Made by a program: the position numbers and the translations under genes. A model generated the notes under the pieces. It saw only the letters and a list, made by a program, of their open reading frames with translations, had not been told where the DNA came from and made no database searches. From positions 1 to 39,772 of the IMG/VR virus record IMGVR_UViG_3300033145_002134: a stretch of DNA of 39,772 nucleotides; one strand, written 5' to 3'. How positions within the stretch are numbered: the first letter of the stretch is position 1; every line of letters begins with the position of its first letter. The DNA is from a virus. This document shows positions 30,175-36,949 of this stretch, one piece after another.

Positions 30175-30518
30175 TTCAATCCCTCCGATGCACTTTCATT
30201 CATGCTTGGAATTTTGTGCGGATTGAAAAAGAAATGTACCCAAACCAGTTCCTGTGCTTTGAATTTTCCTCTGTGCAGGCTTTTCCATACAACTTCAAAC
30301 TCTTGCGGATTGCCTGCGCCCTCTGCTTCCCAAAGAAATTCTTTTACAAACCACAAAGGCAGCTCCATTACATGCTGCAGCCTAAACCTTCCGTTTGCTG
30401 TATAGAAATAATCCCCTGGATCTCCGTACCTTTTGTGCCGGCTAGTGCAAACCTTTTGCCCGGCCCTAAGCCTTTCATCGCTCCACTTGTTGAATGGAAT
30501 TTCAATCTGTTTGCTCAT
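30171..30518 (-). CDS. ASCH-domain (PUA-like) protein
   Basis: 115 residues. The order KWSDERLRAGQKVCTSRHKRYGDPGDYF, then RFRLQHVMELPLWFVKEFLWEAEGAGNPQEFEVVWKSLH and a final VWVHFF strand fits the ASCH fold, a PUA-related RNA-binding barrel: T.R...YG..GD.F and EG..(x)P.EFe..W are the typical elements. ASCH proteins may act in RNA binding or as coactivator/nuclease-like factors. ATG 30518 overlaps the next stop (ATGA). Confidence 0.72.
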   Translation of the reverse strand: MSKQIEIPFNKWSDERLRAGQKVCTSRHKRYGDPGDYFYTANGRFRLQHVMELPLWFVKEFLWEAEGAGNPQEFEVVWKSLHRGKFKAQELVWVHFFFNPHKIPSMNESASEGLN

Positions 30519-30715
30519 AGCAACGCTTTCTCCAGTGTTTCTTTCTTTACTCTTTTCAATGCGTTCCCGAATTTCTCCAGGGCCGCGCCTGGTGTGCTTC
30601 CCTTACAGCAAATTTCAAGCTTGCTGCATTCAAAGGCATACTCATTCTTTCTTGGATCTGTCGTCCTTAGTGGGTAATATAGCACTTCCAGATTTGTCTT
30701 GCGTATTTCCGGCAT
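30515..30715 (-). CDS. HicB-like small protein (66 aa)
   Basis: ATG 30715 with GGAGG upstream. Pattern LEVLYYPLRTTDPRKNEYAFECSKLEICCKGSTPGAALEKFGNALKRV resembles the partial RNase-H fold of HicB-type antitoxins (strands, then G.TP..Al.....A). No HicA-like toxin is visible alongside, so it may be a stand-alone domain. It overlaps the previous gene by 74 bases, more than is usual here, so one of the two starts or ends may be wrong. Confidence 0.5.
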   Translation of the reverse strand: MPEIRKTNLEVLYYPLRTTDPRKNEYAFECSKLEICCKGSTPGAALEKFGNALKRVKKETLEKALL

Positions 30716-31046
30716 TAGATTCAACCTCCTGTTTTTCTTCTATAATAACCTCAACTTCTTTTCTGAATTTTTCCTGTTTTCCCATTTGCTCTTTGGCCCA
30801 TTGCTTTATTTCGTTGAACTTTCCCAGAGGCAGGAAAATTACTTCCGCTTCCTCTGTTACCATCTCAACAAACTTCTGGCCCATGTGCTCGGTTATTTCT
30901 GGGTTGTCAATGTCAAGCGTTGCAATATCGCTCAACGCAATCTTTGGATCTGAAACCTTTACGAAAACCTTGCTGCCTTTCACTCGGAAGGCTTTTATGC
31001 TCAGAGTCGTTTTTATTCCTTCTTCAATTTCTGGATTTGCTTGCAA
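30642..31046 (-). CDS. Hypothetical protein (134 aa)
   Basis: TTG 31046 directly follows the preceding TAA and has GGGAGGGG upstream. Residues 1-70 alternate strands and helices (LSIKAFRVKGSKVFVKVSDPKIALSDIATLDID), then a charged helix (KFNEIKQWAKEQMGKQEKFRKEVEV) and a Ser/Lys-rich disordered end. No family recognised. Confidence 0.55.
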   Translation of the reverse strand: MQANPEIEEGIKTTLSIKAFRVKGSKVFVKVSDPKIALSDIATLDIDNPEITEHMGQKFVEMVTEEAEVIFLPLGKFNEIKQWAKEQMGKQEKFRKEVEVIIEEKQEVESNAGNTQDKSGSAILPTKDDRSKKE

Positions 31047-31304
31047 TTATTTCCCCTCCCTTTTAGTTGGCACAACAACATAGGAATCCCAAGTGCCGCC
31101 ACTGTTTCTTTCATTCTCTAGCACTATTATTTTTGCTTCCTTGACTTCCTTGACTTTTGCAGGAAAGCCCATCATACCTAATCTCACTGTTCCGCCTTTT
31201 TTTAATTTTTCATGGTTGGAAAGGAAAATTTTGTTTTCGTTCCATTTGTCATCATGCAACAAAATGCCTTCCGTTTCCTTTCTTGTTAGTTCAATTTCTG
31301 GCAT
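31047..31304 (-). CDS. Small hypothetical protein (85 aa)
   Basis: ATG 31304 after GAGGAG. A basic beta-rich protein (TRKETEGILLHDDKWNENKIFLSNHEKLKKGGTVRLGMMGFPAKVKEVKEAKIIVLENE) that could be a small nucleic-acid-binding fold next to the TRAM gene. No family recognised. Confidence 0.55.
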   Translation of the reverse strand: MPEIELTRKETEGILLHDDKWNENKIFLSNHEKLKKGGTVRLGMMGFPAKVKEVKEAKIIVLENERNSGGTWDSYVVVPTKREGK

Positions 31305-31306
31305 GC

Positions 31307-31534
31307 TTACTCCTCCTGCGGTTTTACTATATCTGCAAAGGCTACTCGCTGCAGTACTTTTGTAATTTCAACCTCGTGCCTTTCGCCTTTCCTTGCGCCT
31401 TGGATTATTACTACAAATCCCTCGACCTTTGCAACGCCGTCGCCGTCCTTACCGATACCGATAATATCAACCTCGATGCGCTCGCCTTGCTGCACTGGCG
31501 GCTGCCTTGCTCCTCTTTCTTCTTTTCCTTCCAA
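31307..31534 (-). CDS. TRAM-domain protein
   Basis: 75 residues from TTG 31534 (GGAGG seven bases upstream). GERIEVDIIGIGKDGDGVAKVEGFVVIIQGARKGERHEVEITKVLQRVAFADIV is a complete TRAM beta-barrel with the typical G-GDG-A and (I/V)-GA--GE signatures. Stand-alone TRAM proteins are characteristic of archaea and act as RNA-binding or RNA-chaperone factors. It is a good pointer to an archaeal host. Confidence 0.88.
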   Translation of the reverse strand: MEGKEERGARQPPVQQGERIEVDIIGIGKDGDGVAKVEGFVVIIQGARKGERHEVEITKVLQRVAFADIVKPQEE

Positions 31535-31535
31535 A

Positions 31536-31685
31536 TTAATTCCTCCTTGTGATTTTTATGTTGTCTCCGGCCATAGGTCGGTCTCTTTTCCTGTACTGGA
31601 AAAGCTGTCCTTTCAGCTGCCTAACTTCTTCTTCCAAACTGTTTATTTTCTGCTGCATTTCTCTCATTCTTTTTGCGTTGCTCAT
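31536..31685 (-). CDS. Small coiled-coil protein (49 aa)
   Basis: ATG 31685 directly follows the previous TAA, with GGAGTG upstream. MSNAKRMREMQQKINSLEEEVRQLKGQLFQY is a clear leucine-heptad helix, then a basic tail. Probably an oligomer-forming small early protein. Confidence 0.5.
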   Translation of the reverse strand: MSNAKRMREMQQKINSLEEEVRQLKGQLFQYRKRDRPMAGDNIKITRRN

Positions 31686-31835
31686 TTATTCACTCCATTC
31701 AGATTCTTTATTTCCACACAAAGTACAAACTAACGTACCAACAGTTTCAGGATATATTCCATTAGCTGTTCTTATTTTTATTTTCTTTTTTTCAAGAAAG
31801 AATTTGTTATTTCCGCATTTGCATTTCTTTTTCAT
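31686..31835 (-). CDS. Small zinc-ribbon protein (49 aa)
   Basis: ATG 31835 in an ATGA overlap with the previous stop. CKCGNNKFFLE near the start and CTLCGNKE near the end (CxC at 5-7 and CxxC at 37-40) form one rubredoxin-like zinc ribbon. Likely nucleic-acid- or protein-binding. Confidence 0.65.
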   Translation of the reverse strand: MKKKCKCGNNKFFLEKKKIKIRTANGIYPETVGTLVCTLCGNKESEWSE

Positions 31836-32104
31836 TGCTTCGCCTCTAGTATTTTTTTAGCCAACTCAGGATTTTCTCCAATCCATAAAAAAAAACCTAC
31901 AATTTCACTTTTTTTCCATTCTATGAATTTAATGTTTTTTAAAATTTTTCCCAATTCTTTCAAACTATACCTTGTCGGCCCTTCAAGAACTTTTCCCAAT
32001 ACTTCATCTACTGCATTCATTGGCCCTTGCATTTTAGCATCCAATTGACGATTTATATTTTTCAAGTATTCTTTCATTTCTCTAACTTCTTTTTCTGACA
32101 TCAT
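31832..32104 (-). CDS. Small helical protein downstream of HerA-like ATPase (90 aa)
   Basis: ATG 32104 in a TAATG overlap; a second ATG lies three bases on. A helical protein (MKEYLKNINRQLDAKMQGP...TRYSLKELGKILKNIKFIEWKKSEIVGFFLWIGENPELAKKILEAKQ). Translational coupling to the ATPase suggests a partner, but no family was recognised. Confidence 0.6.
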   Translation of the reverse strand: MMSEKEVREMKEYLKNINRQLDAKMQGPMNAVDEVLGKVLEGPTRYSLKELGKILKNIKFIEWKKSEIVGFFLWIGENPELAKKILEAKQ

Positions 32105-33888
32105 TACAAGTCCTCCAAGAAAAGTGTTTTGCTAGCCTTAACCATCTGGCCGTCAACTTCAATCAGCCCGTTCCTTCTTAGCAATCCCAAGTAAGTACCA
32201 AACGATCCTCCGCTTGGTGCAAAGTTTGTTTTCTCTCCAATCTCTTCCCTAGTAATTTCTCCCGGGTAAACTTCTGCAATAGCGCGAAGCATTGCTCCGG
32301 CTCCTGCCCTGAATTTTGAAGCCCACATATCAACTAAAGCTGTAGGCTCTGTCGGAAGGTCAGGGATATCTCCTGCATTTTCCAGGCCCTCAGAGGTAAT
32401 TATTACTTCACCTTTTTTCTCTTCGATCCAGCCAGCTCTTTTTAGTTGGCCCCAATAGGTACCGAAAGAGCCGCCCTTCATAGAAAAGCCTGAAAGAGAT
32501 GCAACCTGCTGCCTACTTATTGGTGTCGGATGGAACATTGCAACAGCCTTAAGCATTTTCATTGCCCCTGATCTGAGCGTTCCATTGTTTCCCTCATCTG
32601 TGGGTATGTGTATATGTGTCTCAGCCTTCATCGATGGCGTTATCGATGAGCTTATAGATGGCTGTGCTTTTTGTCCAATGCCATACTCTCGGTCAAGTTG
32701 TGCAACACTTTTCCTTGCTCCCGGCACATGATTTTCTTTATCATCAAAAATAGAAATTTTATCTACAATCGCAATGACACTTTCAACTTTTTGAGATTTC
32801 TCTTTTATCAAACCAAAATTATATTTTAGAGTGTGGAGATGTTTCCTCATTTTGTTGAACTCAACATCATACCTTTTTTTTGCTTCAGAATATCCTTGTA
32901 TCCTAGCATTGATTATATCATTCTTATTTTTCACCGGTACTTCAGAGTACTTTATAGTACCAACTTTCTTCAGCTGCAAATTCAACTCCCGAATTTTCTT
33001 TTTTAAATCTGATGTTTCCATCTGCTCTTCCTCAGCTTTCTTCGGAAGATCCGCAAGCTTAGATAATATTAATTTAATATTACTTCCTGCAGGTGCTGCT
33101 TTGATGCTTACTCCCATGCCTGCCTCCGGATGAGATGTTTTTACCTTGTCAATTTTTACCTTAGCTATTTGCTTGGCTATTGCAGGACCGAATGCATAAA
33201 ATTCTCCTGCCTCGAGGTCTCTCAAAGAAAGCATTTGTTGTTTTGAAGTAAAGCCTAGCTCTTCGCTTGCCCTTTTCATGTCCACATCTAGGCCTGTTCT
33301 TCCGATTAGTTTGTTGTTGCATTCGGCTGCTGCATCCTTGTGAAGTTTTGAAAGCCTCTGCGTTGCTAGGGCAATACAATATCCTCTCTTCCTTCCTCGG
33401 GTTGCTGCATCAATTACGGAGCCTGCACTTTCTGATTTTGTTTTCTCCGGACAGAAGATATGGGCCTCATCTACTATAAGCAAAACAGGATGCCATAGTT
33501 CCTTTCTGGCGTTCACCATTGCGTCCAGGAATCTCTTTACAAATAGAATCCTCTCATGATGCTTCAGCTCATACAAATCGATTATGGCTGAAATGTTATG
33601 CTCGAGCAGTTTCTTTGCAAGCATCTCTGCTGACCTGATGTCTGTTGGAATGTCGCCGTCTTTTCCGACTAATACATAATCGTACTTTTCCCTTAGCGTT
33701 GCGAACTCTCCCTCCAGGTCAAGGACAATATGCTGTACCTTCCCGTGCGTTTCCTCGAGGAGCTTCCGGATTAAATAAGATTTTCCTCCTCCAGAGTTTG
33801 CCTGAATTAAAAGTCTGGTTCTCATTAGTTTTTCCAGGTCGATTCCCAGGGGCTTGCCGTCTGCCTTTCCGATGATTGCTTTCTTCAA
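32104..33888 (-). CDS. HerA-type (DUF87) ATPase with two C-terminal winged helices
   Basis: 594 residues from TTG 33888; the upstream GTG at 33912 lacks a good ribosome site while GGGGG precedes the TTG. Walker A NSGGGKS at about 31-37, Walker B LLIVDEAHIF at about 136-145, then ATRGRKRGYCIALATQRLSKLHKDAAAECNNKLIGRTG, the typical HerA/FtsK sensor region. Residues about 445-594 hold two similar winged-helix copies (PISRQQVASLSGFSMKGGSFGTY; EITREEIGEKTNFAPSGGSFGTY). HerA proteins are hexameric DNA translocases that work with nucleases in end resection; two PD-(D/E)XK-like genes lie upstream. Packaging is not its role, as TerL is separate. Confidence 0.85.
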   Translation of the reverse strand: MKKAIIGKADGKPLGIDLEKLMRTRLLIQANSGGGKSYLIRKLLEETHGKVQHIVLDLEGEFATLREKYDYVLVGKDGDIPTDIRSAEMLAKKLLEHNISAIIDLYELKHHERILFVKRFLDAMVNARKELWHPVLLIVDEAHIFCPEKTKSESAGSVIDAATRGRKRGYCIALATQRLSKLHKDAAAECNNKLIGRTGLDVDMKRASEELGFTSKQQMLSLRDLEAGEFYAFGPAIAKQIAKVKIDKVKTSHPEAGMGVSIKAAPAGSNIKLILSKLADLPKKAEEEQMETSDLKKKIRELNLQLKKVGTIKYSEVPVKNKNDIINARIQGYSEAKKRYDVEFNKMRKHLHTLKYNFGLIKEKSQKVESVIAIVDKISIFDDKENHVPGARKSVAQLDREYGIGQKAQPSISSSITPSMKAETHIHIPTDEGNNGTLRSGAMKMLKAVAMFHPTPISRQQVASLSGFSMKGGSFGTYWGQLKRAGWIEEKKGEVIITSEGLENAGDIPDLPTEPTALVDMWASKFRAGAGAMLRAIAEVYPGEITREEIGEKTNFAPSGGSFGTYLGLLRRNGLIEVDGQMVKASKTLFLEDL

Positions 33889-33889
33889 T

Positions 33890-34042
33890 TTAATCCCCCT
33901 TTTTTGTTTCACATAATCGTTCCAGTTTTTCTTCTTCTTTCTTCAAACATTTATCGTGGAAAACTCCGCTAATGCCATTTCTCCCTACAAAATTCTGCAA
34001 TTCATTTTCTTTAAAAGTCAAACCGCAACCATCGCATTTCAT
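33890..34042 (-). CDS. Small zinc-finger-like protein (50 aa)
   Basis: ATG 34042 directly after the HAD stop (TAGATG), with GAAGAGG upstream. MKCDGCGLTFKENEL gives CxxC at 3-6, and FHDKCLKKEE a His and Cys near 29-32, a likely CCHC metal site, followed by a Lys/Glu helix. It precedes the ATPase by one base. Confidence 0.6.
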   Translation of the reverse strand: MKCDGCGLTFKENELQNFVGRNGISGVFHDKCLKKEEEKLERLCETKKGD

Positions 34043-34504
34043 CTAATCCTCTTCCCATTGATCTACCTGGTAACAAGTAAGGCCCAGCTCCCGCCACATA
34101 TCCACTACTCGCTGCCTGTCCTCAAATACTCCTATGACTTCAAATTTTTTTTGAATTTGATTTTTGTAAATTTCTTTCTTTATTTTATGGTCTGGCCTTA
34201 TATCTCCATCAAGGCGCATTATCATACTATACTTACGAGATTCTTTTGAACTTGGGAAATGATTCAAAAGCCATCTTATTGTAATTCCTTCAATCAATCT
34301 AGGCCGTCCTGTTAGGAAAATTATGTGGTAATGTTCTGCTAGGAATTTAATTAATTCAATTACTTGTTTTTTTGGTTTGTCTTTGTATGCTGCTGCAAAG
34401 AATCTCTTCCAGTCTTTAACTCCGTGCGGGTTCTTTATCCAATGCAGCCTGTGGGTAAGGTCTGCTATTGTTCCGTCTATGTCTACGATTATTGCTTTCT
34501 TCAA
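34043..34504 (-). CDS. HAD-superfamily phosphatase, polynucleotide 3'-phosphatase-like
   Basis: 153 residues from TTG 34504 (TTGA overlap). HAD motif I DIDGTIAD at 8-15, motif II LTGRP at 64-68, a conserved Lys in PDHKIKKEIY, and GVFEDRQRVVDMWRELGL as motif IV. Length and these spacings match the phosphatase half of T4 PseT-like polynucleotide kinases, without the P-loop kinase half. It would remove 3' phosphates from nicked DNA or RNA, fitting the neighbouring nuclease genes. Confidence 0.82.
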   Translation of the reverse strand: MKKAIIVDIDGTIADLTHRLHWIKNPHGVKDWKRFFAAAYKDKPKKQVIELIKFLAEHYHIIFLTGRPRLIEGITIRWLLNHFPSSKESRKYSMIMRLDGDIRPDHKIKKEIYKNQIQKKFEVIGVFEDRQRVVDMWRELGLTCYQVDQWEED

Positions 34505-34851
34505 TTAATCAGCTCCTCTTTCCATTCCTGGTCAATCCGAATCCCAACTATCCTGCACGGGTAACGTTCCCTTTTGCTGTCAATGCTCTTTTCTTTTTCT
34601 GAATCCATTACCTCGATTGCCACTCTGTCATCCAGCACGAAAATGTCTGCCCGGCTTCCGTTCTTGAAAATTGCCTCAGTGTAAAAGCTTTTGCCCTGTG
34701 CGTTCAGCCAGTAGCATATTTCAAAAATCTTTATTGCATGCTTGAACCTGCCAGGGAAACCACACTTGTTTCTCTTTGCGTTCTGCTTCATTCTGTTGTC
34801 TAGCAAGTTCTTTGATTCTTGGCAAAACTGCTCTCGTACTTTTTGGTTCAT
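34501..34851 (-). CDS. PD-(D/E)XK-like nuclease (small)
   Basis: 116 residues from ATG 34851 (ATGA overlap). A long basic N-terminal helix region is followed by KHAIKIFEICYWLNAQGKSFYTEAIFKNGSRADIFVLDDRVAIEVMDSEKEKS: the order E...(G/S)RADI...AIEV is the metal-binding core of the PD-(D/E)XK fold, with the usual Lys replaced by Val (ExV). Catalysis is possible but not certain. It lies with the HAD phosphatase and SWIM gene, suggesting DNA-end processing. Confidence 0.55.
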   Translation of the reverse strand: MNQKVREQFCQESKNLLDNRMKQNAKRNKCGFPGRFKHAIKIFEICYWLNAQGKSFYTEAIFKNGSRADIFVLDDRVAIEVMDSEKEKSIDSKRERYPCRIVGIRIDQEWKEELIN

Positions 34852-35060
34852 AGTTTCCTCATCACCTTCAAGAGTTCCCTGGCGTTCTTAACGTGCTTGC
34901 AGTTGGATTTCTTTCCCCTGCCCTCCTGCATTGTTCCATGTTGACAATCGCAAGACCTTTCCACAGAAGAAAGGCAAACAAGGTATTTCTCTTTTGCAAG
35001 AAACCAGTGCTTGCCTTTCAATCCCTGGCCAAGGTAGCGAATTGCGAATATATAACCCAC
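34848..35060 (-). CDS. SWIM zinc-finger protein (70 aa)
   Basis: GTG 35060 after GGAGGAATAA. CDCQHGTMQEGRGKKSNCKH gives CxC at 37-39 and CxH at 54-56, the exact SWIM pattern (CxCx(n)CxH), usually found in DNA recombination or transposase-associated proteins. A short strand-rich start and a helical end (VKNARELLKVMRKL) surround it. Works presumably as a nucleic-acid-binding partner in this cluster. Confidence 0.75.
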   Translation of the reverse strand: MGYIFAIRYLGQGLKGKHWFLAKEKYLVCLSSVERSCDCQHGTMQEGRGKKSNCKHVKNARELLKVMRKL

Positions 35061-35291
35061 TTATTCCTCCTCATCCTTGTCTTCAACAAGCAAGGTGCTC
35101 TGATGCTTAACCATCTTGATCTCTAGCTCATCCCTGATGTTCAAGACAATCGGCTTGTCTGAGTGCAGGTTTATTCGCTGCCCTGTTTCGCTTCTAAGGA
35201 ACGTAGAGTATGTCCTCTTTGTTTCATCCTCTTTCTCGTTTTCTTTTTTTGTCTTCGATAAGACAACAAAATTCTCTTTATAGTTCGTCAC
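35061..35291 (-). CDS. Hypothetical protein (76 aa)
   Basis: GTG 35291, seven bases after GGAGGG, in a GTGA overlap with a possible micro-ORF. The middle (RTYSTFLRSETGQRINLHSDKPIVLNIRDELEIKMVKHQSTLLVEDKD) looks like a small beta-barrel or SH3-like domain. No family recognised. Confidence 0.5.
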   Translation of the reverse strand: MTNYKENFVVLSKTKKENEKEDETKRTYSTFLRSETGQRINLHSDKPIVLNIRDELEIKMVKHQSTLLVEDKDEEE

Positions 35292-35347
35292 ATCAATCCC
35301 TCCTGTTTTTTATAATGTGATAATTGCCACGATTTTTCCACGTCCAT
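35288..35347 (-). CDS. Possible micro-ORF (19 aa)
   Basis: ATG 35347 in a TGATG overlap with the nuclease stop, and its TGA overlaps the next GTG start (GTGA). Encodes MDVEKSWQLSHYKKQEGLM. Such a perfectly fitted peptide may be a coupling leader; evidence is only its linkage. Confidence 0.3.
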   Translation of the reverse strand: MDVEKSWQLSHYKKQEGLM

Positions 35348-35886
35348 CAAATCCTCTCCGGTTGAATTAATCCTAGCAAAAGATTCGGACTCTTCAAAGC
35401 CATTCTGCTTACCTTGTAAGCCTGCGATCCGTTATGCTCGAATGTTTTAATCTCACTGGAGTGTGGCACGTCTTTTTTCATAATCCAGCCGTAAATCTTC
35501 AGGAAGATTGCTCCCGTGCGGAAGTCCAAAAAATTCAGCTTCTCGAAAAGGTAAGCGTCTACTTTCTTCCTTTGGTACTGCTCCTTGTTGATTAGAAACT
35601 CCTCAGAAGTCTTCACATCAAATTTAAACAGCTGCAGCAGTCCGTTCTCATTTGGCACCGCAAGCTGCGAATCAAATTCATCAACCTCTCTGCCTTTGAG
35701 AACTTTAGGAAATGGCTGCTTGAACGCATAGCAGTGAGCGAACTCTACCTGGAAACCCATGCGGTCAGCCTTGGCTTCATCGCCCTGCAGAAACTTGTCC
35801 TTATTCCCTGTCCTGTTTGCATGGATCTCTTCCGCAGCCTTCCTGGCTTTTTTAATTACTTCATACGGTATCTTTACTTCCAGCAT
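35347..35886 (-). CDS. PD-(D/E)XK-superfamily nuclease-like protein (179 aa)
   Basis: ATG 35886 after GGGGAG. Helical N-terminus (IPYEVIKKARKAAEEIHANRTGNKDKFLQGDEAKADRMGFQVEFAHCYAF), then a strand pair (EVDEFDSQLAVPNENGLLQLFKFDVKTSEE). The order E (in VEFAH), D...(F)DVK, matches the E-D-xxK active site of PD-(D/E)XK enzymes, with FDVKT as the core. The FLKIYGWIMKKD part fits later strands. Likely involved in DNA processing or recombination; also possible as a holiday-junction or Cas4-like nuclease, untested. Confidence 0.55.
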   Translation of the reverse strand: MLEVKIPYEVIKKARKAAEEIHANRTGNKDKFLQGDEAKADRMGFQVEFAHCYAFKQPFPKVLKGREVDEFDSQLAVPNENGLLQLFKFDVKTSEEFLINKEQYQRKKVDAYLFEKLNFLDFRTGAIFLKIYGWIMKKDVPHSSEIKTFEHNGSQAYKVSRMALKSPNLLLGLIQPERI

Positions 35887-35986
35887 ACTTTTCTCCCCTG
35901 TAATGAAAATCGAGGTAATGCGCCATCGGGAAATCAGTTATTATTCCGCAAATGGCGCATTGTTCTTTTTCCCTCAATTTTCTCAT
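35861..35986 (-). CDS. Small zinc-binding protein (41 aa)
   Basis: ATG 35986 after GAGGAATAA, and overlaps the next gene by 26 bases. MRKLREKEQCAICGIITDFPMAHYLDFHYRGEKY has CxxC at 10-13 and His residues at 23 and 28, a likely CCHH site. A small nucleic-acid-binding role is likely. Confidence 0.55.
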   Translation of the reverse strand: MRKLREKEQCAICGIITDFPMAHYLDFHYRGEKYAGSKDTV

Positions 35987-35989
35987 TAT

Positions 35990-36556
35990 TTATTCCTCGT
36001 CAACAAAGTCCTGGACTAGATTTGAGAAACCTTTATTGTTTCCGAATTCCCAAGGCTTACTTTTGACAAGACACTTCTTGCCTACGATCTCCTTTGCTAT
36101 GTCCCAAGAGCTTTCCAATGGAACGCTAAGGTATGCCTCAAGCAAGCTCTTCAATTGAGCCAAATTGTTTGAAGAACCCATCCAAAGCCGATTAGTGTAT
36201 TCTCTGATACTTCCGAAGGTTTGGTCGAAGCTCCTATTTTCTCCCGTCTCTTTGTCTTTGTACTCGAATGTGCATTGCAGCCAGTGTTTTTTGTAATACT
36301 TGTCTTCCGGCAGCTGTATTTCCTTGCCATCCCTGTTTGTAGTAGTTACCGTTTGACCGTCTGTTTGAAAACTCGCAGCTGTTATAACGCATTCTATTGG
36401 CCTTTTGAATTCTGGTTTATTGCTGCCGAATTTTTTCTCCCTTGTTTCTTTACCAGTGTCAACTATTATCTGGCCTTCTTTTTCGTGCTCGTTTCCTTCT
36501 TCGTGATTTGGGACTTCAATGTCTTTGGTTTCTGGTTTTACTGTGCCTTTACTCAT
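35990..36556 (-). CDS. Hypothetical protein, possibly ssDNA-binding-associated (188 aa)
   Basis: ATG 36556 after GGAGGCGG. An acidic, disordered N-terminus (about 1-45) precedes a core with FKRPIECVITAASFQTDGQTVTTTN, WLQCTFEYKDKETGENRSFDQTF and a C-terminal GKKCLVKSKPWEFGNNKGFSNLVQDFVDEE. The last part (GK.CLV...G....N) resembles phage SSB/DUF669-type proteins, which sit near recombination nucleases. It directly precedes two nuclease-like genes, which supports the idea, but identity is not shown. Confidence 0.5.
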   Translation of the reverse strand: MSKGTVKPETKDIEVPNHEEGNEHEKEGQIIVDTGKETREKKFGSNKPEFKRPIECVITAASFQTDGQTVTTTNRDGKEIQLPEDKYYKKHWLQCTFEYKDKETGENRSFDQTFGSIREYTNRLWMGSSNNLAQLKSLLEAYLSVPLESSWDIAKEIVGKKCLVKSKPWEFGNNKGFSNLVQDFVDEE

Positions 36557-36752
36557 TTAAAGCCGCCTCCTGCTTTTTGAAATCCTCGAGCTCTTTTACC
36601 GCGTGCAACGCAATGTCTTTCATATTTGTAATGCGTTCCTCCGCTTCCTTTTTATTTGAGGCATCGAAATAAACTTTGCCTCCTTTCCTGGTTCCTCCAA
36701 AGTCAAGCTCTAGAGAATCAGGATATTGTTTTTTTTGCAATATCTCTTCCAT
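36549..36752 (-). CDS. Small hypothetical protein (67 aa)
   Basis: ATG 36752 after AAGGAGGCG; an upstream GTG lacks a ribosome site. MEEILQKKQYPDSLELDFGGTRKGGKVYFDASNKKEAEERITNMKDIALHAVKELEDFKK has a short strand pair then a long helix, as in small DNA-binding or toxin-antitoxin-type proteins. No family recognised. Confidence 0.55.
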   Translation of the reverse strand: MEEILQKKQYPDSLELDFGGTRKGGKVYFDASNKKEAEERITNMKDIALHAVKELEDFKKQEAALNE

Positions 36753-36781
36753 GAGATTCGCCTCCTTGCCCACGCCTTAAA

Positions 36782-36949
36782 AAGGCTATGGCACGCCCAG
36801 GCAAGGAATTGAACCTTGCACCCAATTTCCCGAGGTGGGTTAACACTACTAGAATTCGGGTCCCCCTGGCTGAGCATACCGGCATTATAGCCGGCATTCC
36901 CAATACGCTTTCTTCCAGCGTAGTCTCACTCGGTTGAGTAAGTGTAATT
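36782..36949 (-). other. Gene-free structured region with a tRNA-like T-arm
   Basis: On the minus strand CAAGG-TTCAATT-CCTTG is a perfect tRNA T-arm, followed by CCTGGGC as acceptor-like strand. A partly matching 5' strand (GCTCAGC or CCAGG) lies about 50 bases upstream, but no canonical D- or anticodon arm folds between. Upstream are three more hairpins: CCGGC/GCCGG, TACGCT/AGCGTA and ACTC/GAGT. It may be a degenerate tRNA, a tRNA 3' fragment serving as integration (attP) core, or a structured viral RNA. The GC content is higher than the flanks. Confidence 0.4.

Noticed and set aside
36782-36860. A complete functional tRNA on the minus strand
   Set aside because: Only the T-arm and part of an acceptor pair; no D-arm or 5-7-5 anticodon arm could be folded by eye.
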